64,000 nucleotides of DNA from Pseudomonadota bacterium (GTDB taxonomy: Bacteria > Pseudomonadota > Alphaproteobacteria > Acetobacterales > Acetobacteraceae): NCBI GenBank assembly GCA_021781835.1, contig JAJXWD010000004.1:1-64000 (forward strand), written 5' to 3'. The translations under genes were made by a program, and so were the position numbers. The notes under the pieces are model-generated. The model saw only the letters and a list, made by a program, of their open reading frames with translations. It was not told where the DNA came from and did not search any database. Shown here piece by piece: positions 43,292 to 52,589 of the stretch (positions are counted from its first letter, which is position 1; every line of letters starts with the position of its first letter).

Positions 43292-43720
43292 ATGAGTTTG
43301 ACCCGCCCCGTATCGTTCATCACCCATGAGGCGGCCGCCAAGGCGGTGGCCGCCGCGCTGGAGGCCGCCAGGGCGCGCCATGTCGCGGTGGTGGCGGCGG
43401 TGGTCGATGGGGGCGGGCATCTCGTGGCCTTGGCGCGTGGAGACGGGGCGTTCATCGCCTCGATCGAGATCGCGCGCGACAAGGCTTATACGGCCGCCGT
43501 GTTTGGCGCGCCGACGGATGGGCTGGCCGAGGCGCTGCGCCATAGCCAGGTGCTGCTCGATGGCATCGCCAGCCGCCCCCATGTGGTGCTGTTCGGCGGT
43601 GGGCTGCCGGTGCGCCATGAGGGGCTGGTGATTGGGGGCATTGGGGTCTCGGGCGGGTCTGAGGAAGATGACCGTGTGTGCGCCACGGCCGGGCTGAGGG
43701 CGATTGGGATTGGTCCGTGA
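43292..43720 (+). CDS. GlcG/HbpS-family protein
   Basis: This 142-residue protein is of the HbpS/GlcG (DUF336) family: ITHEAAAKAVAAALEAAR, VAAVVDGGGHLVALARGDG, ARDKAYTAAVFG and IGGIGVSGGSEEDD. Members bind heme or cobalamin-related ligands or act in corrinoid metabolism. Similar genes sit in other aromatic meta-cleavage clusters with no settled function. It follows the 65-bp repeat. Confidence 0.8.
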   Translation: MSLTRPVSFITHEAAAKAVAAALEAARARHVAVVAAVVDGGGHLVALARGDGAFIASIEIARDKAYTAAVFGAPTDGLAEALRHSQVLLDGIASRPHVVLFGGGLPVRHEGLVIGGIGVSGGSEEDDRVCATAGLRAIGIGP

Positions 43721-43816
43721 GGCCTGGGCGCCCGCCGCACCCGCATGACGTAACCAGTTTGGCGCCGGGGGCATGTTTGCCAGGCCCCGCGCCTGTCGGA
43801 TTTTGAGGAGCTCATC

Positions 43817-45328
43817 ATGAATGTTCAAACGCACCCGCGCCGGCCATTGACGGAAAGCGCCGCCCGCCGCGACGCCGCCCATTTCATCAATGGCGAGTTT
43901 GTCTATAAGAGCGCCAGCGGCAAGGGTTATGACAATATCTGCCCGTTTGACGGCTCGCGCATCGGCTTTGTGCCCGAGGCCGGGCGCGAGGAGGTGGATG
44001 CCGCCGTGCAGGCCGCGCGCGCGGCGCTGGAGGGCCCGTGGGGGCAGATGAGCGTGGTGGAACGCACCAGGCTGCTCGCCGAGGTGGCCGCCGAGATCAA
44101 CCGCCGGTTCGATGATTTTCTGGAAGCCGAGTGCCTGGATACCGGCAAGCCGATGAGCCTGGCCGCGCATATCGACATTCCGCGCGGGGCCGCCAATTTC
44201 ACGATGTTTACCGATGTGGCCAAGACCATCGCCACCGAGACCTTTCCGATGCCGACGCCCGATGGCGCGGGCGCGCTGAATTACGGGCTGCGCCGCCCGC
44301 GCGGCGTGATCGCGGTGATTTCGCCTTGGAATCTGCCGCTGCTGCTGATGACCTGGAAAGTGGGCCCGGGCCTGGCGCTGGGCAATACGGTGGTGGTGAA
44401 ACCCTCGGAATCGACCCCGCTGACCGCCACGCTGCTGGGCGAGGTGATGAACAAGGTGGGCGTGCCCAAGGGCGTTTATAACGTGGTGCACGGGTTTGGC
44501 GGCAATTCGGCCGGGCAGTTTTTGACCGAGCATAAGGGCGTGAACGGCGTGACCTTCACGGGCTCCACCAAATCTGGCGAGCAGATCATGCTGGCGGCGG
44601 CGCATGGCATCCGCCCCGTGTCGCTGGAGCTGGGCGGCAAGAACCCCGGCATTGTGTTTGCCGATTGCGATATGGACAAGGCCATTGAGGGCACCATGCG
44701 CTCGGTCTTTGCCAATTGCGGCCAGGTTTGCCTGGGCACCGAGCGGGTTTATGTGCAGCGGCCGGTGTTTGATGAGTTCGTGGCGCGGCTGAAGGCGGGC
44801 GCCGAGGGGCTGAAGCTGGGCCGGCCGGAAGACCCGGCGACCGGCATGGGGCCGCTCATTCATGAAGTGCACCGCAAGAAGGTGCTCTCTTATTACGCCA
44901 AGGCGGTTGAGGGCGGCGCGACGGTGGTGACCGGCGGCGGCGTGCCCGAGATGCCGGCCGAGCTGGCTGGCGGCTCTTGGGTGCAGCCGACGATTTGGAC
45001 CGGGCTGCCCGATGACCATGCGGTGGTGACGGAGGAGATTTTTGGCCCGTGCTGCCATATCCGCCCGTTCGATACCGAGGAGGAGGTTATTCATCTCGCC
45101 AACAACACGCCTTATGGCCTGGCGGCGGCGGTGTGGACCGAAAATCTCTCGCGCGCGCACCGCGTGGCCGCCAAGCTCGAGGTGGGGATTTGCTGGATCA
45201 ATAGCTGGTTTCTGCGTGATCTGCGCACGGCCTTTGGCGGCGCCAAGGCTTCGGGCATTGGCCGCGAGGGCGGGGTGCACTCGCTGGAGTTCTACACCGA
45301 AATCACCAATGTGTGCGTCAAGCTGTAA
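43817..45328 (+). CDS. dmpC: 2-Hydroxymuconic semialdehyde dehydrogenase
   Basis: This 503-residue NAD-dependent aldehyde dehydrogenase converts 2-hydroxymuconic semialdehyde to 4-oxalocrotonate. The NAD region is VISPWNLPLLLMTWKVGPGL, the catalytic Glu lies in ELGGKNPGIVF and the catalytic Cys in NCGQVCLGTERV. It closes with SGIGREGGVHSLEFYTE. Close to XylG/DmpC in length and motifs. Preceded by a 96-bp gap with TTGAGGAGC before the ATG. Confidence 0.94.
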   Translation: MNVQTHPRRPLTESAARRDAAHFINGEFVYKSASGKGYDNICPFDGSRIGFVPEAGREEVDAAVQAARAALEGPWGQMSVVERTRLLAEVAAEINRRFDDFLEAECLDTGKPMSLAAHIDIPRGAANFTMFTDVAKTIATETFPMPTPDGAGALNYGLRRPRGVIAVISPWNLPLLLMTWKVGPGLALGNTVVVKPSESTPLTATLLGEVMNKVGVPKGVYNVVHGFGGNSAGQFLTEHKGVNGVTFTGSTKSGEQIMLAAAHGIRPVSLELGGKNPGIVFADCDMDKAIEGTMRSVFANCGQVCLGTERVYVQRPVFDEFVARLKAGAEGLKLGRPEDPATGMGPLIHEVHRKKVLSYYAKAVEGGATVVTGGGVPEMPAELAGGSWVQPTIWTGLPDDHAVVTEEIFGPCCHIRPFDTEEEVIHLANNTPYGLAAAVWTENLSRAHRVAAKLEVGICWINSWFLRDLRTAFGGAKASGIGREGGVHSLEFYTEITNVCVKL

Positions 45329-45335
45329 GGGTTGA

Positions 45336-46136
45336 ATGATGAGCCAGAGTTCGAAAGAGGCGATTTTACAGGCGGCCGACGCGCTTTATGAGGCGGCGCG
45401 GACAGGGGTTCCGGCGGCGCCGATCCGCGATTTGCTGGCGCCTGGCGATGTTGAGGGCGCCTATGCGGTGCAGGCGATCAATACCGAGCGGGCGCTGAGC
45501 GCGGGCCGGCGTTTGGTGGGGCGCAAGATTGGGTTGACCTCGGTGGCGGTGCAGAAGCAGCTGGGCGTGGACCAGCCCGATTACGGCATGCTGTTTGCCG
45601 ACATGGCGCGCGGCGATGCCGAGGAGGTGGCGCTCTCGGATGTGTTGCAGCCGAAAGTGGAGGCGGAGATTGCCTTTGTGCTTGGGCGCGACTTGAACTC
45701 CGAGCATCTGACGGTGGCGGATTTGTTCCGCGCGATTGAGTATGCCGTGCCGGCGGTGGAGATTGTTGGCTCAAGGGTTGCCAAATGGGACATCCGCATT
45801 ACCGACACGATTGCCGATAATGCCTCGTCTGGCCTTTATGTTTTGGGATCTCGCCCGGTGCGTCTGGGGGATTTTGATCCGCGTTTGTGCGGCATGGTGA
45901 TGGAGAAGGCGGGCGAGCCGGTTTCGGTTGGCGCGGGGGCGGCTTGTTTGGGCTCGCCGCTGAATGCCGCGCTGTGGCTGGCGAAAATGATGGCGCGCGT
46001 GGGTAAGCCGCTTGCCGCGGGCGATACGATCCTCTCCGGCGCGCTGGGGCCCATGGTGGCGGTGGCGCCGGGGGATGTGTTTGATGTGCGCATAGACGGG
46101 CTTGGCGCCGTGCGCGCGGTGTTTGCAAAGGAATAA
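45336..46136 (+). CDS. dmpE: 2-Hydroxypenta-2,4-dienoate hydratase
   Basis: This 266-residue member of the fumarylacetoacetase-like hydratase/decarboxylase family adds water to 2-hydroxypentadienoate, giving 4-hydroxy-2-oxovalerate. The motifs [20 protein letters not shown] and [15 protein letters not shown] fit DmpE/MhpD rather than DmpH. Metal-binding acids are in VEAEI. It starts 7 bp after the dehydrogenase; adjacent ATGs at 45336 and 45339 are both possible. Confidence 0.9.
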   Translation: MMSQSSKEAILQAADALYEAARTGVPAAPIRDLLAPGDVEGAYAVQAINTERALSAGRRLVGRKIGLTSVAVQKQLGVDQPDYGMLFADMARGDAEEVALSDVLQPKVEAEIAFVLGRDLNSEHLTVADLFRAIEYAVPAVEIVGSRVAKWDIRITDTIADNASSGLYVLGSRPVRLGDFDPRLCGMVMEKAGEPVSVGAGAACLGSPLNAALWLAKMMARVGKPLAAGDTILSGALGPMVAVAPGDVFDVRIDGLGAVRAVFAKE

Positions 46137-46138
46137 TC

Positions 46139-47080
46139 ATGGCCAAAATCAAAGCCGCCATCATCGGGTCTGGCAATATCGGCACCGATCTGATGATCAA
46201 GATCATGCGCAACTCGAAGACTCTCGAGATGGGCGCGATGGTCGGCATCGACCCTAATTCGGACGGTCTGGCGCGCGCGGCGCGGCTGGGCGTGGCGGTG
46301 ACGCATGAGGGGATCGAGGGGCTGCGCAAGCTGCCCAATTACCAAGACATCAAGGTGGTGTTCGATGCCACCTCGGCCGGCGCGCATGTGAAGAACAATG
46401 CGATCTTGCAGGCGGATGGCAAGAAGGTGATCGATTTGACCCCCGCCGCCATTGGCCCGTTCACCATTCCGGCCATCAATGGCGATGCCAACATCGATGA
46501 GCCGAACGTGAACATGGTGACGTGCGGCGGGCAGGCGACCATTCCGATGGTCTATGCCGTGAAGCGCGCGGTGGAGCGGGTGGTGTATGGCGAAATCGTC
46601 GCCTCCATCTCGTCCAAATCCGCCGGCCCCGGCACGCGCGCCAACATCGATGAGTTCACCGAAACCACGTCGCACGCGATTGAAAAACTCGGCGGCGCGG
46701 AGCGGGGCAAGGCGGTAATCATTCTCAACCCCGCCGAGCCGCCCTTGATCATGCGCGACACCGTGTTCGTGCTGAGCCAAGGCGGCACGCGCGAGGCGAT
46801 CGAGGCTTCCATTCTCGATATGGAGAAGACCGTTCAGCATTATGTGCCGGGCTACCGGCTGAAGCAGAAGGTGCAGTTCGAGGTGATTGGCGATAACGCG
46901 CCGGTGCGGATTCCGGGCGTTGGCTATTCGACCGGTCTCAAAACGACCATTCTGCTCGAAGTTGAAGGTGCCGCGCATTATCTGCCCGCTTATGCCGGCA
47001 ATCTCGACATCATGACCTCGGCCGCGCTGAAGACGGCAGACAGCTGGGCCGCGCGCGAACTTATGAAGGAGGCCGCATAA
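46139..47080 (+). CDS. dmpF: Acetaldehyde dehydrogenase (acylating)
   Basis: This 313-residue enzyme turns acetaldehyde, NAD and CoA into acetyl-CoA. It has the Rossmann start [16 protein letters not shown] and the catalytic cysteine in [16 protein letters not shown]. It works in a channelling complex with the aldolase encoded directly after it (the next ATG follows its stop with no gap). Confidence 0.95.
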   Translation: MAKIKAAIIGSGNIGTDLMIKIMRNSKTLEMGAMVGIDPNSDGLARAARLGVAVTHEGIEGLRKLPNYQDIKVVFDATSAGAHVKNNAILQADGKKVIDLTPAAIGPFTIPAINGDANIDEPNVNMVTCGGQATIPMVYAVKRAVERVVYGEIVASISSKSAGPGTRANIDEFTETTSHAIEKLGGAERGKAVIILNPAEPPLIMRDTVFVLSQGGTREAIEASILDMEKTVQHYVPGYRLKQKVQFEVIGDNAPVRIPGVGYSTGLKTTILLEVEGAAHYLPAYAGNLDIMTSAALKTADSWAARELMKEAA

Positions 47081-48115
47081 ATGGCCCGCCCCAACCCGAA
47101 CAAGCTTTATGTGCAAGATGTCACGCTGCGTGACGGCATGCACTCGATCCGCCACCAATATTCGCTCGACACCGTGCAGGCGATTGCCCGCGCCCTCGAT
47201 GCCGCCAAGGTGGATGCCATCGAGATCACCCATGGCGACGGGCTGACCGGCTCGACCTTTAATTATGGCTTTGGCGCGCATGACGATGCCGAGTGGATTG
47301 CCGCGGTGGCCGATGTGTGCACGCACGCGGTGCCGACGATTTTGCTGCTGCCCGGCATTGGCACGGTGCATGATCTCAAGATCGCCTATCAGGCCGGGGC
47401 GCGCTCGGTGCGTGTGGCGACCCATTGCACGGAGGCCGATGTTTCCCGGCAGCATATCGAGGCCGCGCGCGGGCTTGGCATGGACACGGTGGGGTTTTTG
47501 ATGATGGCGCACATGGCGCCGGTGGAAAAGCTTGTTGAGCAGGCCAGGCTGATGGAAAGCTATGGCGCGGAATGCGTTTATGTGACCGACAGCGCCGGGG
47601 CACTGCTGCCTGAGCAATATGGCGAGCGTGTTGCGGCGGTACGCGCGGCGCTGCGCCCCGAGACGGAAATTGGTGTGCATACGCACCATAACCTGACGCT
47701 GGGGGTTGCCAACGCGGTGGCGGGCATTAAGGCGGGCGCGGTGCGCGTGGATGCGAGCTTGGCCGGCATGGGCGCGGGGGCGGGCAATGCGCCGCTCGAA
47801 GCCTTGATTGCCGTGCTTGACCGCTATGGCATCGAGACCGGCTGTGAGCTGTTCACGCTGATGGATGCGGCGGATGATCTGGTGCGGCCCTTGCAGGACC
47901 GGCCGGTGCGCGTGGACCGGGAGAGCCTCTCGCTCGGGTATGCGGGGGTGTATTCGTCCTTCCTGCGTCATGCCGAGAACGCCGCCAAGACTTATGGCGT
48001 GGACACGCGCGATATTCTGGCCGAGCTTGGGCGGCGGCGCATGGTCGGTGGGCAGGAGGACATGATCATCGATGTCGCCTTGGATATTTTGAAACAGCGT
48101 GGAGAAGCGGCATGA
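47081..48115 (+). CDS. dmpG: 4-Hydroxy-2-oxovalerate aldolase
   Basis: This 344-residue TIM-barrel aldolase (HMG-CoA-lyase-like) cleaves 4-hydroxy-2-oxovalerate to pyruvate and acetaldehyde. It has the opening [17 protein letters not shown] with metal Asp and catalytic Arg/His, the barrel motif [10 protein letters not shown], and [15 protein letters not shown] with the metal-binding histidines. It is paired with DmpF. It overlaps the following gene by ATGA. Confidence 0.95.
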   Translation: MARPNPNKLYVQDVTLRDGMHSIRHQYSLDTVQAIARALDAAKVDAIEITHGDGLTGSTFNYGFGAHDDAEWIAAVADVCTHAVPTILLLPGIGTVHDLKIAYQAGARSVRVATHCTEADVSRQHIEAARGLGMDTVGFLMMAHMAPVEKLVEQARLMESYGAECVYVTDSAGALLPEQYGERVAAVRAALRPETEIGVHTHHNLTLGVANAVAGIKAGAVRVDASLAGMGAGAGNAPLEALIAVLDRYGIETGCELFTLMDAADDLVRPLQDRPVRVDRESLSLGYAGVYSSFLRHAENAAKTYGVDTRDILAELGRRRMVGGQEDMIIDVALDILKQRGEAA

Positions 48116-48885
48116 GCGCCAATCTCTCGACCCTGGCGGCGATGCTCGATGACGCCGCCAGGACCGCCACCGAGGCGACGCAGCTGATCGAGACGCATCC
48201 TGATCTGACCATCGAGGATGCCTATGCCATCCAGCTGCTCAATGTGCAGCGCCGCTGGGCGCGCGGTGAGCGCCGGGTGGGTTACAAGATGGGCCTGACC
48301 TCGCGCGCCAAGATGCAGCAGGTCGGGGTTTCGGAGGTGATCTGGGGCCGGTTGACGGATGCCATGCGGCTCGAGGATGGCGGCGTGCTGTCCTTGGGCA
48401 AATATGTGCATGCGCGTGTCGAGCCGGAGATCGCCTATATCATCGGCAAACCGCTCTCGGGCGAGGTGTCGGCGGCGGAGGCGCTGCGGGCGGTTGAGGC
48501 GGTGGCGCCGGCGCTTGAAATCATTGACAGCCGCTACAAGAATTTCAAATTCTCGCTGCCGGATGTGATCGCCGATAACAGCTCGTCATCGGGGTTTTAT
48601 GTCGGGTCTTATGCGAGGCCCGATACGGATGTCGGCAATCTCGGCATTGTGCTGGAGGTTAATGGCCGGCCGGTGCAGATTGGCTCGACGGCCGCCATTT
48701 TGGGCAACCCCGTGCGCTCGCTGGTGCAGGCGGCGCGGCTGGTGGGGCGCGCGGGCGAGTGCCTGATGCCGGGGGACATTGTGCTGGCGGGCGGCGCCAC
48801 GGCGGCGCACCCGCTGAGCGTGGGCGAGCACATCAAGTGCATGTTCCAGAAACTGGGCGATGTATCCTTTAGCGTTGGGAAATAG
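48112..48885 (+). CDS. dmpH: 4-Oxalocrotonate decarboxylase
   Basis: This 257-residue hydratase/decarboxylase-family enzyme removes CO2 from 2-oxo-3-hexenedioate. [34 protein letters not shown] and [20 protein letters not shown] follow the DmpH/XylI pattern. DmpH and the hydratase DmpE are paralogues and form a complex in Pseudomonas. The start overlaps the dmpG stop. Confidence 0.92.
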   Translation: MSANLSTLAAMLDDAARTATEATQLIETHPDLTIEDAYAIQLLNVQRRWARGERRVGYKMGLTSRAKMQQVGVSEVIWGRLTDAMRLEDGGVLSLGKYVHARVEPEIAYIIGKPLSGEVSAAEALRAVEAVAPALEIIDSRYKNFKFSLPDVIADNSSSSGFYVGSYARPDTDVGNLGIVLEVNGRPVQIGSTAAILGNPVRSLVQAARLVGRAGECLMPGDIVLAGGATAAHPLSVGEHIKCMFQKLGDVSFSVGK

Positions 48886-48887
48886 CC

Positions 48888-49088
48888 ATGCCGATCGTCA
48901 ATGTCACCATGATCGAGGGGCGCTCGTTTGAGCTGAAGCAAAAGCTGATCCGGGCGATGACCGATGCCATTGTGGAGAGCATCAACGCGCCGCGCGATTC
49001 CATTCGCATCATCCTCAATGAAGTGCCGCCCTGGCACTTCGCCGCTGGGGGTGAGGTGAAGGGCAAGCCGCCGGAGGCGGGGGAATGA
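48888..49088 (+). CDS. dmpI: 4-Oxalocrotonate tautomerase
   Basis: This 66-residue tautomerase has the catalytic N-terminal proline exposed after Met removal (MPIVNVTMIEGRS) and the conserved arginines in SIRIILNEV plus the aromatic at PPWHFAAGG. It isomerises 4-oxalocrotonate to its keto form. It starts 2 bp after dmpH and overlaps dmpD by ATGA. Confidence 0.93.
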   Translation: MPIVNVTMIEGRSFELKQKLIRAMTDAIVESINAPRDSIRIILNEVPPWHFAAGGEVKGKPPEAGE

Positions 49089-49903
49089 ACCCGGAGCTGG
49101 GCAGGACCATCGTCGCCAATGGGATTGAGACGAATTACCATGATGTGGGCGAGGGGCTGCCCGCCTTGTTCATTCATGGCTCTGGGCCTGGGGTTTCGGC
49201 CTGGGCCAACTGGCGGCTGAATATCGGGCCGGTTGCCGAGAAGCTGCGGGTGATCGCGCCCGATATGGTGGGGTTTGGCTTTACCGAGCGGCCCGCGGGC
49301 GTGCGCTACGGCAAGGCGCTGTGGGTCGCGCACCTCAAAGGGCTGCTCGACGCGCTGGGGCTGGAAAAGGTCGATCTGGTCGGCAATTCGTTTGGCGGCG
49401 GGTTGGCGGTGGCGTTTGCCATTCAGTACCCCGCGCGCGTGCGGCGGATGGTGCTGATGGGCTCGGTGGGGGTGAGCTTTCCCATCACCAAGGGGCTCGA
49501 TGATGTGTGGGGGTATCAGCCCTCGTTCGAGACCATGCGCGGGCTGCTCGATATTTTTGCCTATGACCGCGGGCTGGTGAATGATGAGCTGGCCCAGCTG
49601 CGCTACCAGGCGAGCATCCGCCCTGGGTTTCAGGAGAGTTTTTCGGCCATGTTTCCGGCGCCGCGCCAGCGCTGGGTGGATGAGCTGGCCTCGAGCGAGG
49701 ACGAAATTGCCAAGCTGCCGCACAAGGCGCTGGTTGTGCATGGCCGCGAGGACAAGGTGATACCGCGCGCGGCGAGCCTGCGGCTGTTTGAGCTGCTCAA
49801 CGATGCCGAGCTGCATATATTTGGCCGCTGCGGGCATTGGACGCAGATTGAGCATGCCGCGCGGTTTAACATGCTGGTGCGGGATTTCTTCACCGCGCCC
49901 TGA
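49085..49903 (+). CDS. dmpD: 2-Hydroxymuconic semialdehyde hydrolase
   Basis: This 272-residue alpha/beta hydrolase cleaves the ring-fission product directly to 2-hydroxypentadienoate, releasing formate. It provides the branch for methylated catechols. The oxyanion loop is FIHGSGPGVSAWANW, the nucleophile Ser lies in VGNSFGGGLAVA, Asp in VHGREDKVIP and His in GRCGHWTQIEHA. It is the last gene of the operon; a hairpin follows. Confidence 0.93.
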   Translation: MNPELGRTIVANGIETNYHDVGEGLPALFIHGSGPGVSAWANWRLNIGPVAEKLRVIAPDMVGFGFTERPAGVRYGKALWVAHLKGLLDALGLEKVDLVGNSFGGGLAVAFAIQYPARVRRMVLMGSVGVSFPITKGLDDVWGYQPSFETMRGLLDIFAYDRGLVNDELAQLRYQASIRPGFQESFSAMFPAPRQRWVDELASSEDEIAKLPHKALVVHGREDKVIPRAASLRLFELLNDAELHIFGRCGHWTQIEHAARFNMLVRDFFTAP

Positions 49904-49913
49904 TTAACACTTT

Positions 49914-49975
49914 GAAAATGATCAAAAGTTTTTGGGGGTGTGGGGGCTTTTTACAAAAAGCCCCCACGGTCTTTT
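49914..49975. repeat. Short composite element after the meta-cleavage operon
   Basis: AATGATCAAAAGTTTTTGGG precedes a hairpin with arms GTGGGGGCTTTTT and AAAAAGCCCCCAC (about 49938-49968). The flank is the same as in the other composite copies. It follows dmpD by 10 bp and probably terminates the operon. Confidence 0.75.
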
Positions 49976-50011
49976 GCGCGGTGCGCCGAATGGGCGTAAA
50001 GCGGCGCCTTG

Positions 50012-51190
50012 ATGGTGGAGTTTGACAAGGTTTGGGGCGCCGAACTGGCGCGGCTGCGTGAGGCGGGGCGCTTGCGGGGGTTGCGCGATGTGGTGCGTTT
50101 GCCCGGCGGGCGCATTGCCGTGGCCGGGCGCGCGCCGGTGCTGGATTTTTCCTCCAATGATTATCTGGGGCTCAGCCACCACCCGGCGCTGATTGAGCGG
50201 GCTTGCGCCTATGCGCGTGAATTTGGCGCGGGCAGCGGGGCCTCGCGGTTGGTGAGCGGGAATTTGGCGCCCTTTGCCGCGGTTGAGGCCAGGCTGGCGG
50301 CGGGCAAGGGCACGGAGGCGGCCTTGGTGTTTGTCTCTGGTGTGCAGGCCAATGCCACGCTGCTGCCCGCGCTGCTCGATGCCAGGGTGCTGGGCGCCGA
50401 GCCGCTGGTTTATGCCGACAAGCTCAACCATGCCAGCCTGATCCATGGCTGCCTGGCGGCCGGGGTGAGGCAGATCCGGTACCGGCATAATGATCTGGGG
50501 CATCTGGCCGCGCTGCTGGCGCGCGACGAGGGGCTGGACCGGCCGAAATTCATCGTCACCGAGAGCGTGTTCAGCATGGATGGCGATTGCACCGATATGG
50601 CGGCGATCGCGGCGCTGGCCGAGCGGTACGGGGCGTTTTTATATGTGGATGAGGCCCATGCCACCGGCGTGCTGGGCGAGGGCGGGTTTGGCTTGGCCAA
50701 GGGGCTGCGCAACGGCCTGATCATGGGCACGTTCAGCAAGGGGTTGGGCGGGTTTGGCGCCTATGCGGCGGGCTCCTTGGCGCTGCGCGATTATCTGATC
50801 AATCGCTGCGGGGGGATTATTTATGCCACCGCCCTGCCGCCCGCCGTGCTGGGCGCGATGGCGGCGGCGCTGGAGCTGATTCCCGGGCTTGGGGCCGAGC
50901 GGGCGCATGTGGCGGCGCTGGGGGCGTTGCTGCGCGCGCGGCTGAAGGCGGCCGGGCTGGAGACGGGCGCGTCGCGGACGCAGATTGTGCCGGTGATTTT
51001 GGGCGCGGAGCGGCGCACGCTGGACGTGGCCGCGGCGCTGGAGGCGGAGGGGTTTCTGGCCGTCGCCATCCGCCCGCCGACCGTGCCCGCCGGCACCAGC
51101 CGGTTGCGCATTACCCTCTCGGCCGCGCACACGCGCGGTGATGTGGAGCGGCTGGCGGAGGCGGTGATCAGGTTGAGCGGGGCGCCATGA
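50012..51190 (+). CDS. bioF: 8-Amino-7-oxononanoate synthase
   Basis: This 392-residue PLP enzyme condenses pimeloyl-ACP (or CoA) with alanine in biotin synthesis. It has LDFSSNDYLGLSHHPALIE, GSGASRLVSGNLAPFAAVE, the cofactor aspartate in LYVDEAHATGVLGE, and the Schiff-base lysine in GTFSKGLGGFGAYAAGS. The closely related KBL (glycine C-acetyltransferase) is excluded mainly by the bioH- and bioC-like neighbours. Its stop overlaps the next ATG. Confidence 0.9.
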   Translation: MVEFDKVWGAELARLREAGRLRGLRDVVRLPGGRIAVAGRAPVLDFSSNDYLGLSHHPALIERACAYAREFGAGSGASRLVSGNLAPFAAVEARLAAGKGTEAALVFVSGVQANATLLPALLDARVLGAEPLVYADKLNHASLIHGCLAAGVRQIRYRHNDLGHLAALLARDEGLDRPKFIVTESVFSMDGDCTDMAAIAALAERYGAFLYVDEAHATGVLGEGGFGLAKGLRNGLIMGTFSKGLGGFGAYAAGSLALRDYLINRCGGIIYATALPPAVLGAMAAALELIPGLGAERAHVAALGALLRARLKAAGLETGASRTQIVPVILGAERRTLDVAAALEAEGFLAVAIRPPTVPAGTSRLRITLSAAHTRGDVERLAEAVIRLSGAP

Positions 51191-51798
51191 GGCCGGTTTA
51201 TGTGCTGGTGCATGGCTGGGGATTCGGGGCCGCGTTTTGGGCGCCGATGGCGGCGCGCTTGGCCCCTGAGGACGTGCTGTGCTGGGATTTGGGGTTTTTT
51301 GGCGCGCCCAGCCAGCCACCCATACCGCCCGGGCGGTTCGTGGTCGCGGTGGGGCATTCGCTGGGGGCGCTGTGGCTGATGCATGAGCGCCCCTTTGCCT
51401 GGGACAGGCTGGTGGCCATTAACGGGTTTGGCTGTTTTGCCGCGCGGCCGGGGTTTGAGGCGGGCGTGGCGCCGCGCGTGCTGGCGCGCATGCGGGCGCG
51501 GCTGGCCACGCACCCGCGCGAGGTGCTGGCGGGGTTTTACGGCCAGATCGGGTATGGCGGCGAAGGGGCGGCGGCGCCCGATGTGGCGCGGCTGGCGTGG
51601 GGGCTGGCGGCACTGGCCGGGTGGGATGCGCGGCCGCGCCAAGCTGATTTGGCGCTGTGCGGGGCGGCTGACCCGCTGCTGACGCGGGCGATGAGCGAGG
51701 CTTGTTTTGCGCGGATTACCTGGCATGAGGGCGGGCATTTACTGCCCCTGGAAGATCCGGACTGGTGCGCCGCGAATTTGAAGGCCTTGGCGCCGTGA
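51187..51798 (+). CDS. Pimeloyl-ACP methyl ester esterase (BioH/BioG-like)
   Basis: This 203-residue alpha/beta hydrolase has VLVHGWGFGAAFWAPM, the nucleophile motif VGHSLGALWLM, the Asp in CGAADPL and the His in HEGGHLLPLEDP. Position between bioF and bioC indicates the esterase that ends the BioC cycle by releasing pimeloyl-ACP. It is shorter than E. coli BioH (256 residues), so it could belong to BioG, BioV or another class. It overlaps both neighbours. Confidence 0.8.
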   Translation: MRPVYVLVHGWGFGAAFWAPMAARLAPEDVLCWDLGFFGAPSQPPIPPGRFVVAVGHSLGALWLMHERPFAWDRLVAINGFGCFAARPGFEAGVAPRVLARMRARLATHPREVLAGFYGQIGYGGEGAAAPDVARLAWGLAALAGWDARPRQADLALCGAADPLLTRAMSEACFARITWHEGGHLLPLEDPDWCAANLKALAP

Positions 51799-52523
51799 AC
51801 GCGGTGGCCGGACGGTTTGGCGCCCAGGCCGGGCGGTATGACGATGTGGCCCGCGTGCAGCGCGTGGTGGCCGAGCGGCTGGCGGCGCGGGTGGCGTTTA
51901 CGCCGGCGCGGGTGCTCGAGGTGGGGTGCGGCACGGGGTATCTGGGCGCGCTTTTGGCCCAACGCCTGCCCGGCGCGGCGCTGGTGCTCACCGACATCGC
52001 CCCCCCCATGCTGGCCCAGGCGCGGGCCCGGCTGGGCGCGCGGGCGCGCTATGCGGTGATGGATGGCGAGGCGCCAGATGCGGGGCTGGGGCAGTTTGAT
52101 CTGATCATCTCCAGCCTGGCGTTTCAATGGTTTGGCGATCTGCCCGGCGCGATCGGGCGGTTGCGGGCGATGCTGGCGCCAAACGGGCAGCTTTTGTTCG
52201 CCACGCTGGGGGCGGGCAGTTTTGGCGCCTGGGCGGCAGCACATGCGGCGCTGGGGCTGCCATGCGGGCTGCATGACTACCCCTCGGCGGCGGGGTTTGC
52301 CTGGCCGCCGGGGGGGGCGGGCGAGATCGAGGCGGAGATGGTGGCCGATGAGCTGCCCGATGGCTGGGCGTTTGCGCGCGACCTTAAGCGTTTGGGCGCC
52401 GGGCAGCCGCGCGCGGGCTACAAGCCGCTCTCGCCGCGCGCGCTCAAGGCGGTGATGGCGCGTTTTGAAGGCGGGTTGCGGGCGGAGTACCAGGTGCTGT
52501 TTGGGCGCGTGCGGGCGGGCTGA
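51795..52523 (+). CDS. bioC: Malonyl-ACP O-methyltransferase (BioC)
   Basis: This 242-residue SAM-dependent methyltransferase caps malonyl-ACP as a methyl ester so fatty acid synthesis can build pimelate. VLEVGCGTGYLGALLAQ is motif I and ALVLTDIAPPMLAQAR motif II; the C-terminus follows BioC style. The GTG at 51795 overlaps the esterase stop (GTGA) and is preferred to an earlier start inside that gene. Confidence 0.87.
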   Translation: MNAVAGRFGAQAGRYDDVARVQRVVAERLAARVAFTPARVLEVGCGTGYLGALLAQRLPGAALVLTDIAPPMLAQARARLGARARYAVMDGEAPDAGLGQFDLIISSLAFQWFGDLPGAIGRLRAMLAPNGQLLFATLGAGSFGAWAAAHAALGLPCGLHDYPSAAGFAWPPGGAGEIEAEMVADELPDGWAFARDLKRLGAGQPRAGYKPLSPRALKAVMARFEGGLRAEYQVLFGRVRAG

Positions 52524-52589
52524 TCTGGCGGAACGGCGCGGGACGTGGTTTTATGGCGGTGCGTCAAAAACAACAAGGAGGCGCGCAGC

